DNA from: Hydrogeniiclostridium mannosilyticum
Lineage (GTDB): Bacteria > Bacillota > Clostridia > Oscillospirales > Acutalibacteraceae
Direction of reading: 5' to 3'
Assembly (NCBI RefSeq): GCF_003268275.1
Contig: NZ_QLYR01000004.1
Coordinates: forward strand, 124,001 to 188,000
Length of the DNA stretch: 64,000 nt
The position numbers and the translations under genes are program-made. The notes beneath the pieces were generated by a model. It had not been told where the DNA came from, did not search any database, and saw only the letters and a program-made list of their open reading frames with translations. This document shows, in pieces, positions 61,201 to 64,000 of the stretch. The stretch's first letter is position 1, and every line of letters starts with the position of its first letter.

Positions 61201-64000
61201 AGGTTTTCGTTCTGCGGTCATAGCGCTGGAACATGATTTTATCCGACTGTCCGAAGTCGGTCACATTGCTCTGGTCCTCCACATAAACGCTGCGCCAGGC
61301 CACAAAGACCGAGTCATCATTGACGGCGACCACCGGCGCAACGTCCGGAGTCGCGTTATCCGTCAGGCGTTTCGTCGTCCACCGCCCGTTCTCGTACAGG
61401 CCGAACATGATCTCCGCGCTGTTGGCCATCAGGGCCTGTTCCGCGGCCGTCAGATCGTCGCCGGCGTCCTTGCCGACCAGCTCCGTCCGCTGCTGCACCC
61501 ACACCGCGGCCGCGCCATTGGCATCGCCCGCCACATGCAGGTCGGAGTCGCCGTAGCCCTCCACGTCAACCGGGATTGCCTGTTTGTCCGTGTAGGAGAA
61601 GCCGTTATGCAAGCCCCAGCTGGCCACGGTCTTGGTTACATCTGTGCTGCCGCTGTCGGAGAGGTAAACGAACAGCTTGCCGTCCTCCGTCAGCTCGGGG
61701 TTTGCGGTGGGGTACGCGTTGGTTTGCAGCGATTTGGGCGCGCCGTTTTCAGGGTCCAGGGAATAGGGCGTGATGCCGCCGCTGTTCCAGCTCCGCTCAT
61801 AGCGGCTGAGGTAATCGCGGTCCTCCAGCACAGCGGTGTTGGAGACCTCATTGACCGCCGGGTGGGCCTGGATGTAGGCGGAAATCGCCTGCGCCGCATT
61901 GCTTTCGTCCAGCTTGCCGCCGGTCGTCTTTTCCCAATAATCGTAGATCTTATCCCAATTATTGTACACCCAGGTCTTGGTGTAGGTGTACGAGGTCAAT
62001 ATTTTTTCATATTTGATGAAGAGGAACTTTGCGTAGAAGCGAATGCCCGTGCGGCCGGTCAGGGTCAGGCTTTGGCCGTTGAGCTTCCGCTCGCTGGCGT
62101 CCTTCAGGTACTCGCGGTTGAGCCAGGTATTCTGGTTGTCGAGCGCGATTTCGCCGAACACGCCGATCTTAAAGGCAATGACCGAGTAGTCAAAGCCCAG
62201 GCCGCCGAAGGCGTTGATATAGGCGTACAGGCGCAGCGTGGTGAGGTAATCGGTGACATACTCGTCGTCCACCGAGTCGTCCCACTCCTGCAGCACACCG
62301 TCGTACATCCGCTCCTCATAAAGGGCCTTTACATTGAAGTTGACGGCAATAGCCGCGCCGAGGCCCAGCTCCGCCGTGACGGGAATGGGGCCGACCGAGG
62401 CGTTGAACACCCACTGGTAGCCCATGCCGCCGCCCACGGTAAAGCCGCCGGAGTGGACAATGCTCTCCCATTTTCCTTCCTCGTAATTATAAACGACCTG
62501 GCCCTCATAATAGCCGGACAGCTCATAATAGAGGCTGCTGTCGCCGCCCTTTTTGCTGGCGGCGTTTTTCTTCAGCTCATCCAGCTGGTTCTGCTTATAC
62601 TCGCCCTTGATTATGGCAAGCTTTTCACCCATGGTCGGCTTCAGCTTGGCATCCTCTTTTCTTGAGGTGCTCATGTACAGACTATCCTCCATGTTGCCCC
62701 CGCCCGCCTTAATGAGCACATTAAATACGGTGGGGTCCTGTGTGGCGGCAATCTGCAGGGTGAAGTAATCGCTCTCAAAGCTAACAGCCTCCAGCGCGCT
62801 GAGGCCCAAGCCAATAAACGCATCGCCCGTGGACATGGAGCCGCCGTCGACCGTCATCATGTCCTTCAGCATGGTGGTAATGGACAGCGTGCCGCCGTTT
62901 TTATCTATAACGCTGGTGGTGCCAATCATATTGATCACGCGGAAGGGAACCGAAACCGTCTTGTACAGCGTGCTTTCGTCCGTGTTCAGCTTGTAGCGGA
63001 TGCCGCGGCTGTACTCTTTTTCCATCCACATGGTGTTTTCATTCAGCGCCTGGCTGTGCTTGGTCACCATCATGGTGCCGAAGGGGTATTTAAAGGTCTG
63101 GTACGTCTGGCCGGAGGGCACCGCGTCAAATTCATCCACCAGCTGCACCGATGCCGCCGAGAGGTCCGCCTCGTCCATGCCCCACCACAGCACCGTGGTG
63201 TCGATCACCACTTTAGGGAAGTCGGTGCTGGGGCCGATCTTTTTGCTGTATTTGCGGATATCCACCTCGTTGGCGCCCTGGTAGTCGTCACGGCTGATCT
63301 GCCGGGCGATGAAGGGCTCCTTCTTGCCGCCGGCATCCTCCAGGGCGACCGACAGCTCCGCGGACTGCACCAGGTCCTCCTTGGTCAGGTTGCCCTCCTG
63401 CGCCAGCAGCAGCGGGCGGTAATCGCCGTCATTGAGGATGACCTCATAGATGAATTGCAGCTTGTCGGAGCTGCGCAGCTCCGCGTTGGGCTCGTCGACG
63501 CCCTCGATCCAGAAGGTGGACACATCCATCTGAATATCGAGCTTGCCGTCGGACCCGATTGTCACGGTTTTGCCCTCGCCGGAAATTTCGGAGGGCGCGC
63601 AGTACTCGCCGTTTTTATACACGCCGCCGCGGTAGGTCAGGCTGCCCTCATAGGGGGTGCCGTCCGGCTTTTTCAGGTAAAACACCACATGGGCCGGCTC
63701 GCGCAGGCGGATGTTATTAACCGGGTAAAGCCCCATTTGGGAGCTGTCCTGCTCGCCAGAGGCCAGAGTGCTCTGGGTAAAAGTACCCATATAGGTCTTT
63801 CCCTGGTAAACCGACTTGAGCTGCACGTCGCTGACGATGCCGTTTTCCTCGTAAAGGGCCAGCGCGCCGTCGTCATTGGTCGATACGGTCAGCTGGTCGC
63901 CGTCGCCATTGGTGTAGGTCAGCTCTGTTTTGGTTTTTGGGGAAGCCTGGAAAATATACAGCTGGTCCTTCAGCGTCTCCACCTGGACATTGACCGTTGA
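55298..64000 (-). CDS. Giant multidomain surface adhesin (N-terminus beyond window)
   Basis: The frame is open to the window edge; at least 2900 residues are visible. From the visible N-terminal side: a long beta-rich part, a propeller-like section (about 63.0-60.5 kb), a CARDB-type adhesion domain (60.1-59.7 kb), Ig-like/chitobiase-type repeats (59.0-58.4 kb), two fibronectin-III-like modules (58.4-57.9 kb), an InlB-type B repeat (LFDVQFDPNTEDAVSG, GYTFTGWYTEE; 57.9-57.65 kb), and near-identical bacterial Ig-like repeats (57.4-55.95 kb). The C-terminus has STATGEP, a hydrophobic helix and YRRKKEK, a sortase-like end without Pro. Likely binds host or food polymers. Confidence 0.88.
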   Translation of the reverse strand, partial: STVNVQVETLKDQLYIFQASPKTKTELTYTNGDGDQLTVSTNDDGALALYEENGIVSDVQLKSVYQGKTYMGTFTQSTLASGEQDSSQMGLYPVNNIRLREPAHVVFYLKKPDGTPYEGSLTYRGGVYKNGEYCAPSEISGEGKTVTIGSDGKLDIQMDVSTFWIEGVDEPNAELRSSDKLQFIYEVILNDGDYRPLLLAQEGNLTKEDLVQSAELSVALEDAGGKKEPFIARQISRDDYQGANEVDIRKYSKKIGPSTDFPKVVIDTTVLWWGMDEADLSAASVQLVDEFDAVPSGQTYQTFKYPFGTMMVTKHSQALNENTMWMEKEYSRGIRYKLNTDESTLYKTVSVPFRVINMIGTTSVIDKNGGTLSITTMLKDMMTVDGGSMSTGDAFIGLGLSALEAVSFESDYFTLQIAATQDPTVFNVLIKAGGGNMEDSLYMSTSRKEDAKLKPTMGEKLAIIKGEYKQNQLDELKKNAASKKGGDSSLYYELSGYYEGQVVYNYEEGKWESIVHSGGFTVGGGMGYQWVFNASVGPIPVTAELGLGAAIAVNFNVKALYEERMYDGVLQEWDDSVDDEYVTDYLTTLRLYAYINAFGGLGFDYSVIAFKIGVFGEIALDNQNTWLNREYLKDASERKLNGQSLTLTGRTGIRFYAKFLFIKYEKILTSYTYTKTWVYNNWDKIYDYWEKTTGGKLDESNAAQAISAYIQAHPAVNEVSNTAVLEDRDYLSRYERSWNSGGITPYSLDPENGAPKSLQTNAYPTANPELTEDGKLFVYLSDSGSTDVTKTVASWGLHNGFSYTDKQAIPVDVEGYGDSDLHVAGDANGAAAVWVQQRTELVGKDAGDDLTAAEQALMANSAEIMFGLYENGRWTTKRLTDNATPDVAPVVAVNDDSVFVAWRSVYVEDQSNVTDFGQSDKIMFQRYDRRTKTWSDPDTLYNGTSGSVMAIQAAMLEDGTAAVTYTLDKSAADAVSSVNNYEIVYVVVDTEGNVVKNQQLTSDSSLDENPQITTAMLGGEEQFILGWHNVTTIEDEEGGQRTESDIRLASVDSDGNITTGEVNLADSLSEATGGRNVAVAANFRFVRSTDPALSNLSLVWATTDASGDQDKAGTGVLKAIRFVEDGGQIHTSAVIDVAEMEEGAIIDAFSAYASGDNQIKAMILGSQYTGLEETDEEVYNPETGKYEPLLLPASVSGMYTATETYEDAFDIEAVDADLGSMLKGLPLPVQFTVVNNGIQLIKQVKITVGGGDPVVFGADQIHLLPNGSLDLPVDYQVPDDKVVDPDYTVEVTYSDGTKQSKQGTIRLTIPDVGISKIELNKEEDGLREFMVTLYNGSEVELAGSGQSVKLGFFADGEYTESLPGLDTITLDSEEDISLIDAGTYTKQVSFNIKEYIEEKGYEEIPESGIPVYVKVWIEKDGKQVTEYDEGNNTELQQLYSLQKDRAGVEIDKQFELTNGKTTEAAVTLSNLKMQESNSWNAVVNLLDENGEIIESKYLADSKETLMDFGSEEKITRNVAFSQLGKDIEVVMFTATADEMDADLSALSASGMMLNFKNDTLNYEDTVENATSTNITAAAASQTATVEIYDAYGQLIGTGIGTATATMPLQYTSVNGEATGKQNQAVVKVQPSGEGAAAKSYTLKVQNNQKTAGNVLISLPETNPNGWVNTTDPAAKIKISAEELENFDVKEIWYSLDGSANWTTAEGEYVEVDLPSRDGTYTLMAKAVNEQGAAVEAKSVALKLDRKSPTLNGEVTLKETDIPLEEDNVFRAFMRSFGTATNRQVEITVKASDVTSGIDTVIATTSAGDSYTLTRVGDTTSYSGMITKSYEGVITVTATDKASNASVAYSDNVLIDDQLPPPQISMAVSEVTKNSARFTGSVQYEKDDYFKRARLMLKEASGNDWRMIAEYNDAESAKNITASFTNLEPATEYVYQIVADNIVGDTGFIRQGSFVTAFDEPAKPELESKTSRAITLKAVPGAQYRRALDVAADTWTEWSESPEFTGLEPGTSYLFEIKMAASGNIPESLATSAQFETYPLFDVQFDPNTEDAVSGMPQTQQIGYSEQAAKPAEPKRPGYTFTGWYTEEACETGYDFKNPVTGARTLYAGWSENVLEEEGYVVEGNRSGDWYNTNVVIRPANGYEEIWNGTSWADSMTIREGKEQSVNFKLRKQVDGEWVETTFLHEPLTLSVDTTLPGGSITIAGSSWREFLNTITFGLFFKDTTEVKIQATDALSGVAKTEYLVANSQQTLEALKASDKWQAGGSFTLEPDGAYVVYTRVTDYAGNVFYLSSDGVIVDDKAPVIDVVYNQAGKWALTKDAKINVEVTDNLSEVKEIAYTIDGERYTTEDTAFSITNLPEGDYDVVINAVDHAGNTAAAKTIQVQLDDTAPTGSITAGGHSWTELEQEITFDTFFKEPAAVTVAAADQGSGVAKIEYLTANSQQTLEALKASDEWQAGDSFTLKPNQAYVVYARITDQSGNATYLSSGGIVVDDKAPVIDAEYHQAGKWALTKDAKIDVKVTDNLSGVKEIAYTIDGKSYTAEDTAFSITNLPEGDYDVVINAVDYAGNTAATETIRVQLDDTAPTGSITAGGHSWTELEEEITFDTFFKEPAAVAVAAADQGSGVAKIEYLTANSQQTLEALKASDEWQAGDSFTLEPDGAYVVYARITDQSGNETYLSSGGIVVDATAPTLTVAYDSDGAWTLDADAAITVEAGDELAQLKEVRYTVNGEENVSTEASFRIDGLPDGSYDVVIVAVDAAGNESEPVTVRVQKESEQPSLSIDGIPGAATGQDVVLTLIPGGEYASGMALYVSKDGGAESRLPDGATTYTVTENGVYTFRLVTGAGQEATATVRIDQIDRSSTATGEPMNLLPVLLLALCSGGGLLAAGLYRRKKEKSEA
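55950..57360 (-). repeat. 582-bp tandem repeats within the adhesin gene
   Basis: Units of 194 codons repeat with a period of exactly 582 bases (for example the same 34-base block starts at 56239 and 56821; another at 56519 and 57101). About 2.4 copies, nearly identical in DNA, each coding two Ig-like modules (DDTAPTGSITAGGHSW and DDKAPVID). Confidence 0.9.

Overview
The window is a GC-rich (roughly 60% by eye) chromosomal stretch of an anaerobic, low-redox Firmicute. The rimP-nusA-ylxR-ylxQ-infB operon, spoVT, Rnf-type genes, ferredoxin-like DUF362 protein, 3D/G5 cell-wall protein, NSS transporter, DegV and NPXTG-type surface anchoring together point to a spore-lineage gut Clostridium, most likely Oscillospiraceae/Ruminococcaceae. 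This placement is inferred from gene content; no rRNA or tRNA gene is present. I see no CRISPR array, prophage or insertion sequence.

Layout. 1-4.5 kb (minus): translation/transcription operon rimP-nusA-rnpM(ylxR)-ylxQ-infB (infB cut by the window edge), then spoVT. 5-6.4 kb (minus): lipoprotein and SpoU methyltransferase. 6.8-12.1 kb (minus): one tightly packed operon rpe-rnfC-rnfD-[UroD-like methyltransferase]-rnfE-rnfA, an aberrant Rnf-like set without rnfG and rnfB and with degenerate cofactor motifs; this is the most unusual locus of the window. 12.4-17.2 kb (minus): AEC transporter, small membrane proteins, G5/3D cell-wall protein, GyrI-like protein. 17.5-19.5 kb (plus): YtrA-like GntR regulator with ABC exporter. 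19.7-20.7 kb (minus): BioY-DUF1284. 21.3-22.8 kb: vWA surface protein. 23-25.8 kb (minus): small FakA-C-like protein with a flavodoxin, MarR-MATE pair. 26-27.3 kb: MFS transporter. 27.6-28.4 kb (minus): rplM-rpsI.

28.8-33.2 kb (plus): choloylglycine-hydrolase-family enzyme, then a sulfur module: Rrf2/CymR-like regulator, an operator-overlapped promoter, a short cysteine-rich leader ORF, an intrinsic terminator, and cysK-metY. The arrangement looks like a two-layer cysteine control (repressor plus attenuation). 33.2-36.6 kb (minus): a frameshifted NUDIX gene, an M28 peptidase and a second UroD-family protein. 36.7-40.4 kb (plus): AraC regulator, maltose-type acetyltransferase and L-fucose isomerase. 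40.6-45.7 kb: DNA repair (ogt, mutY), GNAT, NSS transporter, DegV. 46-47.2 kb: Ser-rich membrane protein. 47.5-51 kb (plus): ilvB-ilvN-ilvC behind a strong promoter and a leader that folds into a three-way junction. 51.2-52.8 kb: sigma factor fused to a long unknown domain. 53-55 kb (minus): DUF362 ferredoxin and Cof-type HAD phosphatase. 55.3-64 kb (minus): a giant repetitive surface adhesin running off the right edge, with near-identical 582-bp tandem repeats.

Most intergenic gaps contain recognisable promoters (-35/17 bp/-10) and intrinsic terminators, listed individually. Starts were chosen on ribosome-binding sites; several genes start with GTG or TTG.
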